Source of the DNA: Anaerolineales bacterium
GTDB lineage: Bacteria > Chloroflexota > Anaerolineae > Anaerolineales > Villigracilaceae
Reading direction: 5' to 3'
DNA: 64,000 nucleotides
NCBI GenBank assembly: GCA_015075725.1
Contig: JABTTV010000001.1
Coordinates: 1,116,001-1,180,000 of the forward strand
Part shown: positions 51,557 to 59,105 of the stretch, piece by piece
Layout of the letters: each line of letters opens with the position of its first letter
How positions within the stretch are numbered: the stretch's first letter is position 1
Position numbers and translations under genes: made by a program
Notes under the pieces: model-generated
The model's input: the letters and a program-made list of their open reading frames with translations, nothing else
Database searches by the model: none
Told to the model about the DNA's origin: nothing

Positions 51557-52021
51557 TTATTTCGACGGCTCGAGCCAGACCACGAAGGTGAGTTCTTTAT
51601 CCGCCGCTTTTGCATTCACTTCCCAGCATCCTTCCGCGGGAAAATATAAGCCGGTTGCCTGGAACCGGGTTGGATAACAACAAGGCACGTGAGACTCGAG
51701 CGGTGGCGCGTCCGCATCCAATCTTCTGCCTGTGATGACCAACTCCGCGCCTTCAGGGCGAAACCAGCCCACTTTGATGCCTTCCTCGAGAATCAACCGA
51801 TAATCAATATCCGGCTCAACCCACCATGCAGACGCCCAGATCGACTGGTCTTCGTTGATAAAGAAATATTCGTAAGCTGGCGGGTTCAAAATTGCGCTGT
51901 CTTCAGGAGATAATGCCCACGCAGGTTCGGTGACGGGGCAATCGTCTTTCGAGGCGCATCCGCTCAGAAGGAGGATCGCCATCAGTATGGCAAATGAAAT
52001 TTGTCTTTTTTGGCGAATCAT
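51557..52021 (-). CDS. hypothetical lipoprotein
   Basis: 154 residues with an N-terminal signal and lipobox LLSGC (Cys 21), so lipid-anchored on the outer face. The mature part is rich in Trp and acidic residues with a CCYPTRFQATGLYFPAEGCWEV segment (three cysteines). Function not recognised. It sits between the anti-sigma-like gene and the cytochrome gene, 16 bases after the former. Confidence 0.8.
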   Translation of the reverse strand: MIRQKRQISFAILMAILLLSGCASKDDCPVTEPAWALSPEDSAILNPPAYEYFFINEDQSIWASAWWVEPDIDYRLILEEGIKVGWFRPEGAELVITGRRLDADAPPLESHVPCCYPTRFQATGLYFPAEGCWEVNAKAADKELTFVVWLEPSK

Positions 52022-52037
52022 GTTTATGTCCTTTCGA

Positions 52038-52808
52038 TTAGCGCAGCGACTCCGCGATCTTTATCGCTTCATCGAGCGGTTGATCGGATTCGAGCCGATA
52101 CGTGATGCCGCTCTCTTCCCAAATCAAAACCCTGCCGGTTATCAGGCGTGTGACCTGCAAGTCTCCATCGATCAGACGCAGTGGATAAGGACCCTCCGCC
52201 CAGAAGGCGCGATTCCCGTTCACACCGGTTTCTTCGATTACCGCTGGCTCGAATTTGTGAATTGCCCAGCTTCCCGCCGGGATGAGGTGTAAACTCAACC
52301 AGACTCGATCCTGCGAATCCATCCATATGAGGATGGTCATGGTCCCCGCGGCGTCTTGAACATAAACGAAATCGGGTTCGCCAATACCGGAGGGATAGGC
52401 GGGAAGGAGAATGGGATAGTCCGCGATCTGCCGGGCATCCGCAAGGTTGGTCTCGCCTGCGATGGTATCGAGGAACGGCAGGGCAGATTCTGGCGCGGCG
52501 GTTGCGGGCGTTTTAATTTCAGGGACGGTTGTGCGTGGAAATTCTGCGGTCGGTATGATGGGCTGTGGGAAGATGCGAACAATGCCGATTTGAATGAACT
52601 CGATAATGGCGGCGCGGGCGGGCGGGATGAGCAAAAGGCTGGAGAGTAGAATTAACAGGATGGTCAGCGACCAAGCCAATTTCCTGGACATGAGGCGCGG
52701 TGATTTATCAGGGCGCAGGCGCGCGGATACGAATCCGGCAATGTCGGGCGTGGGCGGATAGTCCATCCCTTTTGCAATATCGATCAGACGATTCTCAAAT
52801 TCGTTCAT
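52038..52808 (-). CDS. putative anti-sigma factor
   Basis: 256 residues. A cytosolic N-terminal part (about 1-45), a membrane helix (about 46-66, LTILLILLSSLLLIPPA), and an outer domain with DUF4367-like sequence (WEESGITYRLESDQPLDEAIKIAESL at the end). This is the layout of single-pass anti-sigma factors. It overlaps the sigma gene by four bases, strongly suggesting sigma/anti-sigma partnership. A zinc-binding ZAS motif is not seen. Confidence 0.75.
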   Translation of the reverse strand: MNEFENRLIDIAKGMDYPPTPDIAGFVSARLRPDKSPRLMSRKLAWSLTILLILLSSLLLIPPARAAIIEFIQIGIVRIFPQPIIPTAEFPRTTVPEIKTPATAAPESALPFLDTIAGETNLADARQIADYPILLPAYPSGIGEPDFVYVQDAAGTMTILIWMDSQDRVWLSLHLIPAGSWAIHKFEPAVIEETGVNGNRAFWAEGPYPLRLIDGDLQVTRLITGRVLIWEESGITYRLESDQPLDEAIKIAESLR

Positions 52809-53398
52809 GCGTTGCGTCCTTCGACGAGAAGGGGAAAGTCCTGCTGGATGACCTTGCGAAGTTTTTCGAGCGCGCGGCTCAGGCGCGATTTGACCGTACC
52901 CTCCGCCACACTCAAAACCTGCGCCGTCTCTTCGACGGGAAGTTCAAGGAAATAGCGCAAATAGATGATCTGCTGGTCGGCGGAATCGAGATTTTTCACA
53001 GCCTGCCAGAGCGAGTCGGATTCGATGCGTTCCGCGCTTCTTTCTTCGACCTCCGCTTCGCCGGGTTCGTCTCGGAAGGCGCGCGTGAGCGCAGCGAGAT
53101 ACCTGCCCGCGGAACGACGCCTGTTGCTCGCAAGGTTCGAGGCGATGCTCAAGAGCCAGGGACGGAGCGGGCGCGATGAATCGAACCGGTTGAGATGATT
53201 CCAGGCGCGCAAAAAGGTTTCCTGGGCGATGTCTTCCGCTTCGTCGGGATCGCCCAGGAGCAGATAGGCAAACCGGAAGACCGCCTGCTGGTGCGAAAGC
53301 ATCAGCGGTTCCCAGGATGCCGCGTCGCCGTTTACGGCTTGACGGATTAAGGTAATTTCATCCAAGCGCGCCTCTCCGGAGAGATGGTCCTTTGTCAT
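52805..53398 (-). CDS. ECF-type RNA polymerase sigma factor
   Basis: 197 residues. Region 2 ends DPDEAEDIAQETFLRAWNHL; region 4 reads YLRYFLELPVEETAQVLSVAEGTVKSRLSRALEKLRK, both standard for ECF sigma factors. It is co-transcribed with a membrane anti-sigma-like protein, a lipoprotein and a cytochrome. A 7-bp hairpin (ACCGGCG 53405-53411 with CGCCGGT 53418-53424) lies six bases upstream of the ATG and could occlude the ribosome; no clear ECF autoregulatory promoter was identified. Confidence 0.92.
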   Translation of the reverse strand: MTKDHLSGEARLDEITLIRQAVNGDAASWEPLMLSHQQAVFRFAYLLLGDPDEAEDIAQETFLRAWNHLNRFDSSRPLRPWLLSIASNLASNRRRSAGRYLAALTRAFRDEPGEAEVEERSAERIESDSLWQAVKNLDSADQQIIYLRYFLELPVEETAQVLSVAEGTVKSRLSRALEKLRKVIQQDFPLLVEGRNA

Positions 53399-53456
53399 TT
53401 ATACACCGGCGGGATCTCGCCGGTTCCATGCGGGATAATCCGGCTTATTATTTAAA

Positions 53457-53491
53457 GGGTCATTGACCCGCTTTTCGTTTGCCCGTAAAAT
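53457..53491 (+). promoter_or_regulatory. kamA-region promoter with palindromic operator
   Basis: TTGACC (53463-53468), a 17-base spacer and TAAAAT (53486-53491). GGGTCATTGACCC (53457-53469) is a 13-nt palindrome covering the -35. The transcript would begin near 53498. Confidence 0.65.
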
Positions 53492-53497
53492 GAACTC

Positions 53498-53587
53498 ATG
53501 ACGAAGAAAGTGCCCGGAACGGGTATCGCAGGCTTTTACCTTCCCGACCATGACCCTCCAAGGGGAGCGGCAATCTTTTCTTATTGA
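53498..53587 (+). CDS. possible leaderless mini-ORF upstream of kamA
   Basis: 29 codons from ATG 53498 to TGA 53587, beginning MTKKVPGTGIAGF. The ATG lies six bases behind the TAAAAT -10, the same spacing as other leaderless genes here. The stop lies 30 bases before the kamA ATG. Lys codons near the start are suggestive in front of a lysine aminomutase gene. It may be a leader peptide or chance; coding is unproven. Confidence 0.35.
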   Translation: MTKKVPGTGIAGFYLPDHDPPRGAAIFSY

Positions 53588-53617
53588 CCCCACCATTTAC
53601 AGTTCACTGGAGGAACC

Positions 53618-54943
53618 ATGAAAACCGAGTTTGTATCCAAACGCGCAAAGATTTACGCCGATGTTCCCGACGAAAAATGGAACGATTGGCGCTGGCAGCT
53701 ATCCAACCGGCTTAACACCGCGGAAGAGATCGAAAAGGTCATTCCGCTCACTGAAAGCGAACGTAAAGCGCTTCAAACCCAGGGCATCTTCCGCGTGGAT
53801 GTGACGCCCTACTTTATTTCCCTGATCGACCCGGACGACCCGAACGACCCGACCCGCAAACAGATCATCCCGCGCGCCGAGGAGATGCAGTCCTTCACCG
53901 CCATGATGGAGGATTCCCTGGCAGAAGACCGGCACTCTCCCGTGCCGGGGCTGGTGCATCGTTACCCGGACCGGGTGTTGATGCTGGTGACGACCCAATG
54001 CGCCTCGTACTGCCGTTATTGCACGCGTTCGCGCATCGTGGGCGACCCCGGTCAGACATTCAAGCGCGAAGAGTTCGAAATGCAGATCGAATATCTCAAG
54101 CGCACGCCGCAGGTGCGCGACGTGCTGCTTTCCGGCGGCGACCCGCTCGTGCTTGCGCCCAAGATTCTCGAAGAATTGCTTTCGCGTCTGCGCGATATTC
54201 CCCACATCGAGATCATCCGCATCGGCTCGCGCGTACCCGTCTTTATGCCGATGCGCGTCACGCAGGAACTGTGCGACGTGCTCGCAAAATATCATCCGTT
54301 GTGGCTGAACATTCACGTCAATCACTCGAACGAGATCACGAAGGAACTTGCCGAAGCCTGCGACCGCCTCACCCGCGCGGGAATCCCGCTGGGCAACCAG
54401 GCCGTTCTACTAGCCGGCATCAACGACAACGTCCACATCCAGCGTCAATTGGTGCATGACCTTGTGCGCATCCGTGTGCGCCCGTACTATTTATATCAAT
54501 GCGACCTGGTCGAAGGCGCGGGTCATTTCCGCACGCCGGTGGCAAAGGGCATCGAGATCATGGAAGGCTTGCGCGGACATACCTCCGGGTACGCAGTGCC
54601 GCAGTTCATCGTGGATGCGCCCGGCGGCGGCGGCAAGATTCCGCTCATGCCGAACTATCTGCTGAGCATGTCCGATCACAAGATTCTTTTGCGGAACTAC
54701 GAAGGCTACATCACCACCTACGAGGAACCGACCGATTACCTCCCCTCGGATGCGGCGCAGTATAAGGGACTCAAACGACCCGAACCGGGTCAAACCGGAC
54801 TGACAGGCCTGCTCGACGGCGAGGAGATGTTCATCAAGCCCGAAGGCTTCGACGAACTTCATAACCGCGACGGCATCCAGCACCGCTTGAAGGACGAAAA
54901 CAAGTGGAAGCCGCTGGGCATCGGCTCCGGCGAATCGGATTAA
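53618..54943 (+). CDS. kamA: lysine 2,3-aminomutase
   Basis: Radical SAM, PLP-dependent enzyme that makes L-beta-lysine. 441 residues. The cluster motif CASYCRYC lies near residue 128; the PLP lysine is in DAPGGGGKIPLMPN (about 345); LLSGGDPLVL supports the radical SAM fold. Beta-lysine can serve lysine fermentation or, acetylated, osmoprotection. No ablB is adjacent; EF-P modification (EpmB) is less likely given the length. CTGGAGGAACC precedes the ATG. A palindromic element follows at 54951. Confidence 0.92.
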   Translation: MKTEFVSKRAKIYADVPDEKWNDWRWQLSNRLNTAEEIEKVIPLTESERKALQTQGIFRVDVTPYFISLIDPDDPNDPTRKQIIPRAEEMQSFTAMMEDSLAEDRHSPVPGLVHRYPDRVLMLVTTQCASYCRYCTRSRIVGDPGQTFKREEFEMQIEYLKRTPQVRDVLLSGGDPLVLAPKILEELLSRLRDIPHIEIIRIGSRVPVFMPMRVTQELCDVLAKYHPLWLNIHVNHSNEITKELAEACDRLTRAGIPLGNQAVLLAGINDNVHIQRQLVHDLVRIRVRPYYLYQCDLVEGAGHFRTPVAKGIEIMEGLRGHTSGYAVPQFIVDAPGGGGKIPLMPNYLLSMSDHKILLRNYEGYITTYEEPTDYLPSDAAQYKGLKRPEPGQTGLTGLLDGEEMFIKPEGFDELHNRDGIQHRLKDENKWKPLGIGSGESD

Positions 54944-54950
54944 GATATAG

Positions 54951-55005
54951 GACCTGACAGGCGATGCACTGAGCCAGTCGAAGTGTTTCCAATACCTGTC
55001 AGGTC
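54951..55005. repeat. GACCTGACAGG inverted repeat
   Basis: GACCTGACAGG (54951-54961) pairs with CCTGTCAGGTC (54995-55005) around 33 bases. It lies between kamA and the next lipoprotein gene and may act as terminator or REP-like element. Confidence 0.6.
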
Positions 55006-55023
55006 TGCACAAAGGAGAATATC

Positions 55024-55650
55024 ATGCGCAAAAATTTGATCATCGGTGCGGTGTTTGTATTTCTGATCACGGCCTGCCTTCCTGGGCAGAACGAGGCGGA
55101 ATTCGAATCGCGCGTCCAAACGGCAATTGCCCTGACCATGCAGGTCAACGAGCAGGTGGCGCGGAACGTTTCAAACACGCTCACGGCTCTGGCGCCCATC
55201 GCTTCGCCGACGCCCGTCGCTACCGATACTCCCGCCGCAACCGATACGCTCGAACCATTGATTATCGATACCGATACGCCGTTTCCCCCGCTGATATTCC
55301 CATCCGACACGCCTGCCCCTGCCAGGACACAACCCCCATACTCCTGTTACATCAGTACGCTCAGCCCCAAGAGCGGACTGGAAGTGAACCCCGGGGACAG
55401 TTTCGAGATCAGGTGGATCGTGGTTAACACCGGCACAGCGCGATGGAACGCGGGTGTCGATGTTAAATTTGCCGGGGGTGTGAATCTGACAGGTCCCTCA
55501 CGCGTAGAAATCCCGGTCCCAATGAACCCGGGCGATCAATACAAGATCGTTCTGACGGGCAAAGCGCCGGCTAATAGCGGACTCAAGTACATGTCCTGGA
55601 AGGTGGACGGTCCCATCTGTTACGCCAGTGTGACGATCATGGTAAAGTAG
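55024..55650 (+). CDS. lipoprotein with NBR1-like Ig domain
   Basis: 208 residues. Lipobox LITAC (Cys about 18), a Thr/Pro/Asp-rich linker (about 55-105) and a C-terminal beta domain with DSFEIRWIVVNTGTARWNAGVDVKFAGG, the WxVxNTGTxxW pattern of the NBR1 FW Ig domain family found in many bacterial surface proteins. Outer surface; binding partner unknown. AAAGGAG precedes the ATG. It recurs as a related gene at 56724. Confidence 0.78.
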   Translation: MRKNLIIGAVFVFLITACLPGQNEAEFESRVQTAIALTMQVNEQVARNVSNTLTALAPIASPTPVATDTPAATDTLEPLIIDTDTPFPPLIFPSDTPAPARTQPPYSCYISTLSPKSGLEVNPGDSFEIRWIVVNTGTARWNAGVDVKFAGGVNLTGPSRVEIPVPMNPGDQYKIVLTGKAPANSGLKYMSWKVDGPICYASVTIMVK

Positions 55651-55676
55651 ACTTCCTGCAAAAGTCACAATTTTAT

Positions 55677-55734
55677 CTTGCTCAAGGCGGCGTCCCCGCC
55701 GCCGGGGACTGCGGCGGGAGCACTTATGCAAGAG
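55677..55734. repeat. GC-rich nested hairpin
   Basis: CTTGC...GCAAG arms enclose GTCCCCgccgccGGGGAC and GCGGC repeats. It lies between the lipoprotein gene and the M23 peptidase gene; no T run. Confidence 0.45.
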
Positions 55735-55815
55735 GTCTGGTAAATTACTGATTCTTTTATCGTTATAATCGATGGAATCTTACCCATCCCGAACCATCGA
55801 CAAAGGAGCAACCTC

Positions 55816-56691
55816 ATGGCTTTTCGATCTCCTGTTGGTACCGAAGATGAACGGAATAAAATGCCCATCAATATTTGGCCCGGCTCCTGGCTTGACGCCA
55901 ACGCCTGGACGGGGAATAATCCGCCCAAATATCAATTGGGACCCGGTAATTTTGCCTTTCACACCGGTGCAGATTTGAACCTGCCCGGCGATAAGGACCG
56001 CCTCGCGCAGATTTATTCCATCGGAGACGGGGTCGTCCGTTTCGCCCACTTGGTTTCCAAAACATCCTGGGGGAACCTGGTCGTGATCAACCACGGCACT
56101 GTGAATGGAAAGCCGCTCTTCAGCCGGTACGGGCATGTCGAAGATATCGTCGTTACGAAGGGACAGGCGGTGAAGGTGGGCGACCCGATCGCCAAGGTTG
56201 GAAACCAATTCGGACGTTTCCCATACCACCTGCACTTTGACATTTCCACCACCGAACAATTGGATAAATCGCCGACCTATTGGCCAGGGCTGGACCTGCA
56301 AGGGACCAAGCATCATTTCGTCAACCCGCGCGATTGGCTTCGCGAGAACTTCAATGCAACAGCGGAGACTCTGCCGAGCGGCGCATCCGCTTCGGGCGGG
56401 GCAGGAAGCGGCACAACCGACGGGAGAAAACCAGAGGATGCGAAACCGCTCCCGACCTGGTTTGTGATCGATCCGAAAGGCGCTCAAGTCTATAAAAACC
56501 CAAGCACGAATGCGGAAAAATCCGCCCTGCTGCCGCGCGGCACGAAAGTGACCGTGGATGTGCAGAATGGACGCAAGGATGCCACTCTCACTTGGGGACC
56601 GATCGTCGGCGGGGAGTTCAACGGGCAATGGGTTGCGATTCGAAGGAACGATGGCAAGGAATCCTACCTTTCGACGAACCCGCCCCAATAA
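55816..56691 (+). CDS. M23-family metallopeptidase with C-terminal SH3-like domain
   Basis: 291 residues. Zinc ligands appear as FHTGADLN (HxxxD, about 56-60) and YHLHFD (HxH, about 139-141), the LytM/M23 pattern. The C-terminal 80 residues resemble a bacterial SH3 domain (GAQVYKNPSTNAEKSALLPRGTKVTVD). No signal peptide or membrane helix is visible at the start chosen, yet the neighbours are lipoproteins; an upstream signal was not found. Substrate: peptidoglycan or a glycine-rich cell-surface protein. Confidence 0.8.
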   Translation: MAFRSPVGTEDERNKMPINIWPGSWLDANAWTGNNPPKYQLGPGNFAFHTGADLNLPGDKDRLAQIYSIGDGVVRFAHLVSKTSWGNLVVINHGTVNGKPLFSRYGHVEDIVVTKGQAVKVGDPIAKVGNQFGRFPYHLHFDISTTEQLDKSPTYWPGLDLQGTKHHFVNPRDWLRENFNATAETLPSGASASGGAGSGTTDGRKPEDAKPLPTWFVIDPKGAQVYKNPSTNAEKSALLPRGTKVTVDVQNGRKDATLTWGPIVGGEFNGQWVAIRRNDGKESYLSTNPPQ

Positions 56692-56723
56692 CAGGCAAAC
56701 GCGTTTGTAATTTCCGGAAGACC

Positions 56724-57347
56724 ATGCGGCAAAGTCACCGAATCTCATTGATATTGATCGCGGCAGTGATCACACTCGCCTGCCTGCCCACGCTGGGACC
56801 TGACCCTTTGCCCACTTTCGATGCAAACGCTCCCCTGACAGCCATCGCCCAAACGGCCGGGGTTGCCGCCACCCAAACCGCGCTTAATGCGCCTCCCACC
56901 GCTACGGCCACACCACTGCCCACCATGACGCCGACGGATACCCCGACATCGACACCGACCTTTTTATTTCTGGTCCCCACTCTTTTCATCCCTCCCACAC
57001 AAATTCCGCTCGGAAGTTCCAACCTCGATTTCGAATGCCAGGTGCTTTCGTTCGAGCCGCAGGAATTGGTGGCCGCATCCTCCAGATTCTTCGGCAAATG
57101 GCTGATCGCGAACATAGGCAAGGTCACATGGGACGCGAACAATCTGGACTATCAATACGTGGATGGGGACAAACTCCATCTGCAATCCATTTACGACTTT
57201 CCGGCGACGGTTCAGCCCGGCTCGACCGTCCAACTCGAAGTGGATATGCAGGCGCCGGCCTCACCGGGGGAGTACTACACCAGATGGCGCATCAACGCCG
57301 GGAAGGTGCGCTTCTGCCCGATGGAACTCAGGATCAAGGTCAATTAA
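56724..57347 (+). CDS. lipoprotein with NBR1-like Ig domain, second copy
   Basis: 207 residues from ATG 56724. Lipobox ITLAC (Cys about 20), a long TPT-rich linker (about 45-85), then a beta domain with FFGKWLIANIGKVTWDANNLDYQYVDGD, again the NTG..W type of NBR1 FW fold. It resembles the gene at 55024 in layout. Probable outer-surface anchor. The longer frame from 56592 starts inside the peptidase gene and has no ribosome site. Confidence 0.78.
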   Translation: MRQSHRISLILIAAVITLACLPTLGPDPLPTFDANAPLTAIAQTAGVAATQTALNAPPTATATPLPTMTPTDTPTSTPTFLFLVPTLFIPPTQIPLGSSNLDFECQVLSFEPQELVAASSRFFGKWLIANIGKVTWDANNLDYQYVDGDKLHLQSIYDFPATVQPGSTVQLEVDMQAPASPGEYYTRWRINAGKVRFCPMELRIKVN

Positions 57348-57355
57348 AAATAAAA

Positions 57356-57378
57356 TCTCCGGGTGTTGAGCCCGGAGA
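57356..57378. terminator. convergent terminator
   Basis: TCTCCGGG (57356-57363) pairs with CCCGGAGA (57371-57378). T-rich sequence follows on the minus strand, and weakly on the plus strand; it separates the lipoprotein gene and the convergent membrane protein gene. Confidence 0.75.
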
Positions 57379-57386
57379 ATGTTTTA

Positions 57387-57680
57387 TCAGGAAGCAGGGG
57401 GAAGCGGTTCGTTGCTTGAAGGTTCAGCAGGTTTCCTGCGCATCATAAAGTACCACACTGCGATCGGGATGGCGATCAAGATGATCGAAGCGCATATCGA
57501 ACCGATCCCCATCGCGGTGGCGGCCGCAGGGTCGGTACTGCCGCCCACGTTGATATCCGCTCCCGGCACGAAACTGGCAAATGTGGAGACCGCTCCGAAA
57601 AAGCACATGAAAAGCCCGGGGCAGCCGCACAGAACCACCGAAGCGATGGTTGCGATGAGACCGGTATTCTTATTGTTCAT
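57387..57680 (-). CDS. small membrane protein
   Basis: 97 residues from ATG 57680, preceded by AAGGAG. Two membrane helices (about 5-30 and 58-78) with a conserved-looking GCPGLFMCFFG turn and a polar C-tail. Not recognised. It is followed upstream (in its direction) by tRNA-Arg. Confidence 0.7.
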   Translation of the reverse strand: MNNKNTGLIATIASVVLCGCPGLFMCFFGAVSTFASFVPGADINVGGSTDPAAATAMGIGSICASIILIAIPIAVWYFMMRRKPAEPSSNEPLPPAS

Positions 57681-57719
57681 GGTTTTCTCCTTGAAAAGGA
57701 AGATATATTTCAACAACCA

Positions 57720-57791
57720 TGCCCTGAGTAGGAATCGAACCTACATCTAAGCCTTAGGAGTGCCTTGTTCTGTCCATTGAACTATCAGGGC
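57720..57791 (-). tRNA. tRNA-Arg (anticodon CCU)
   Basis: Cloverleaf on the minus strand: acceptor GCCCTGA (57791-57785) with TCAGGGC (57727-57721), D-arm GTTC...GAAC, anticodon loop CTCCTAA giving CCU, T-arm GTAGG-TTCGATT-CCTAC, discriminator A at 57720; no CCA encoded. The last base pair of the anticodon stem is a mismatch (A-G). It reads AGG codons. Confidence 0.9.
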
Positions 57792-57871
57792 GCTGACTCG
57801 AATTATACCCAAAAGCAAAAAATCATCCATCCCCGCTCATAGAAAAAATTAATGCGCTCTGCAACCGGCTG

Positions 57872-57880
57872 TGCTATCAT
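57872..57880 (+). promoter_or_regulatory. extended -10 upstream of mini-ORFs
   Basis: TGCTATCAT fits TGnTATAAT with one change. The first mini-ORF begins at 57888, seven bases after it. Confidence 0.6.
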
Positions 57881-57887
57881 CGATCTC

Positions 57888-58085
57888 ATGAACAGGACCC
57901 GCCCTCCCTGCTAAGTCTTAACCTATGAAGCCCAAGGGGTAAATTCATGCTTCATCCTGATCCGTAAAAAACCAACGCCCGACGATCTCGACGGCGCCTG
58001 ACGCGGCCGTCCGTTTGCATTTAATCGCGCCCGCGCGCCGCCCCGCTCCAATTTGCCGACATTCCCACATTCGACAAATTGGAGG
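57888..58085 (+). promoter_or_regulatory. leader with three mini-ORFs and SD-sequestering hairpin
   Basis: Mini-ORFs: 57888-57914 (MNRTRPPC), 57925-57942 (MKPKG) and 57947-57967 (MLHPDP), all complete. A hairpin GACGGC/GCCGTC lies at 57990-58011. CTCCAATTTG (58046-58055) pairs perfectly with CAAATTGGAG (58075-58084), extended by CGA/TCG, so the Shine-Dalgarno GGAGG at 58081-58085 is within the stem. This is the design of translational attenuation in erm-type methyltransferase genes. Confidence 0.6.
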
Positions 58086-58091
58086 TTTCAA

Positions 58092-58691
58092 ATGGAAACG
58101 ATTCGGGGCAAAACGTCCCTTGATATGGATTTGGATCAATTACGCGCGCGGATCGCGAATCACAACCGCATCATCCTGGACCTGGGAACGGGCGATGGCA
58201 AATTTGCCTTTAATCTCGCTGATAATTTTCCCGGCCACTTCGTCATCGGCGTGGACTCGTGCCGCGAGAACCTGCGTGAGCATTCACGCGCGAGTCTGCC
58301 GAACCTGCTTTACGTCATTGCCAGCGCGCAATCCCTGCCGCATGAGTTGACCGGGCTGGTCTCGCAGGTCACCATCAATTTTCCATGGGGCAGCCTGCTG
58401 GACAGTTTATTGAATGACGATGCCAGGCTTATGCTCGGGCTTGAATCCATTTTGGGTTCGGGTGCCCGGCTCGAGGTCCGCTTGAACGGAGGCGCTTTAT
58501 CCGAAGCAGGCTGGACTCTCGAAGACGGCGCGGAGCGGGTGCGCGAGAATTTGAGTCGGGCAGGCTGGCTCATCAGGAAATCCGAAACGATGGATTCAAC
58601 ATCCCTGCGCAATTTCCCCAGCACATGGGCAAAACGACTCGCCTTTGGGCGCGACCCTCACGCGATGATGCTGAAATGCGCGCGCCTATAA
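58092..58691 (+). CDS. 16S rRNA (adenine-1408-N1) methyltransferase-like protein (KamB/NpmA family)
   Basis: 199 residues from ATG 58092. Signatures of KamB/NpmA are clear: ILDLGTGDGKFAF (motif I, about 29-41), LPNLLYVIASAQSLP (about 69-83), NFPWGSLLD (about 97-105) and FPSTWAKRLAFGRDP (about 178-192). In characterised members these residues bind SAM and A1408 of 16S rRNA, giving aminoglycoside resistance. Whether this one confers resistance or acts in normal rRNA modification is not known. GGAGG seven bases upstream is buried in a hairpin. It overlaps the convergent CoA-binding gene by six bases. Confidence 0.82.
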   Translation: METIRGKTSLDMDLDQLRARIANHNRIILDLGTGDGKFAFNLADNFPGHFVIGVDSCRENLREHSRASLPNLLYVIASAQSLPHELTGLVSQVTINFPWGSLLDSLLNDDARLMLGLESILGSGARLEVRLNGGALSEAGWTLEDGAERVRENLSRAGWLIRKSETMDSTSLRNFPSTWAKRLAFGRDPHAMMLKCARL

Positions 58692-59105
58692 ACTGACCGG
58701 CTTTGGACCGATCAAGGTCCGATGCGTGATGCGCAGACAGGCGTTCATCACAACCTGCAAGCCCGCGGCGCGCGCTTTCGCCGCGGCTTGCTCGTTCTCG
58801 ATTCCCACCTGCATCCAGACGACCTTCGCGCCGATGCGGATCGCCTCGTCCACATACGGCGGCACATCCTCCGATTTGCGGAACAACTGGACGATATCCA
58901 CCTTATCGGGAATCTCGGAAAGACTCGCATACGCCTTTTCGCCGAGGATCTCCTTCGCTGTCGGGTTGACAGGAATGATGCGATAGCCCTGCTCCTGCAG
59001 ATAAGCGGCGATGTGATAACTTTCCTTTTCATCGCTGGATGACAGCCCCACGCTTGCGATCGTCTTTGCAGATAAAAGGATTTCCCTCAACTGTTCATTG
59101 TTCAT
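58686..59105 (-). CDS. CoA-binding domain protein (YccU-like)
   Basis: 139 residues. Rossmann-like CoA-binding fold: ASVGLSSSDEKESYHIAAYLQEQGYRIIPVNP (about 17-48), PDKVDIVQLFRKSEDVPPYVDEAI, and VVWMQVGIENEQAAAKARAAG. Small stand-alone members of this family bind CoA or act in peroxide stress; mechanism unclear. It overlaps the histidine kinase stop by 11 bases, so it is co-transcribed with the sensor kinase. Confidence 0.85.
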   Translation of the reverse strand: MNNEQLREILLSAKTIASVGLSSSDEKESYHIAAYLQEQGYRIIPVNPTAKEILGEKAYASLSEIPDKVDIVQLFRKSEDVPPYVDEAIRIGAKVVWMQVGIENEQAAAKARAAGLQVVMNACLRITHRTLIGPKPVSL

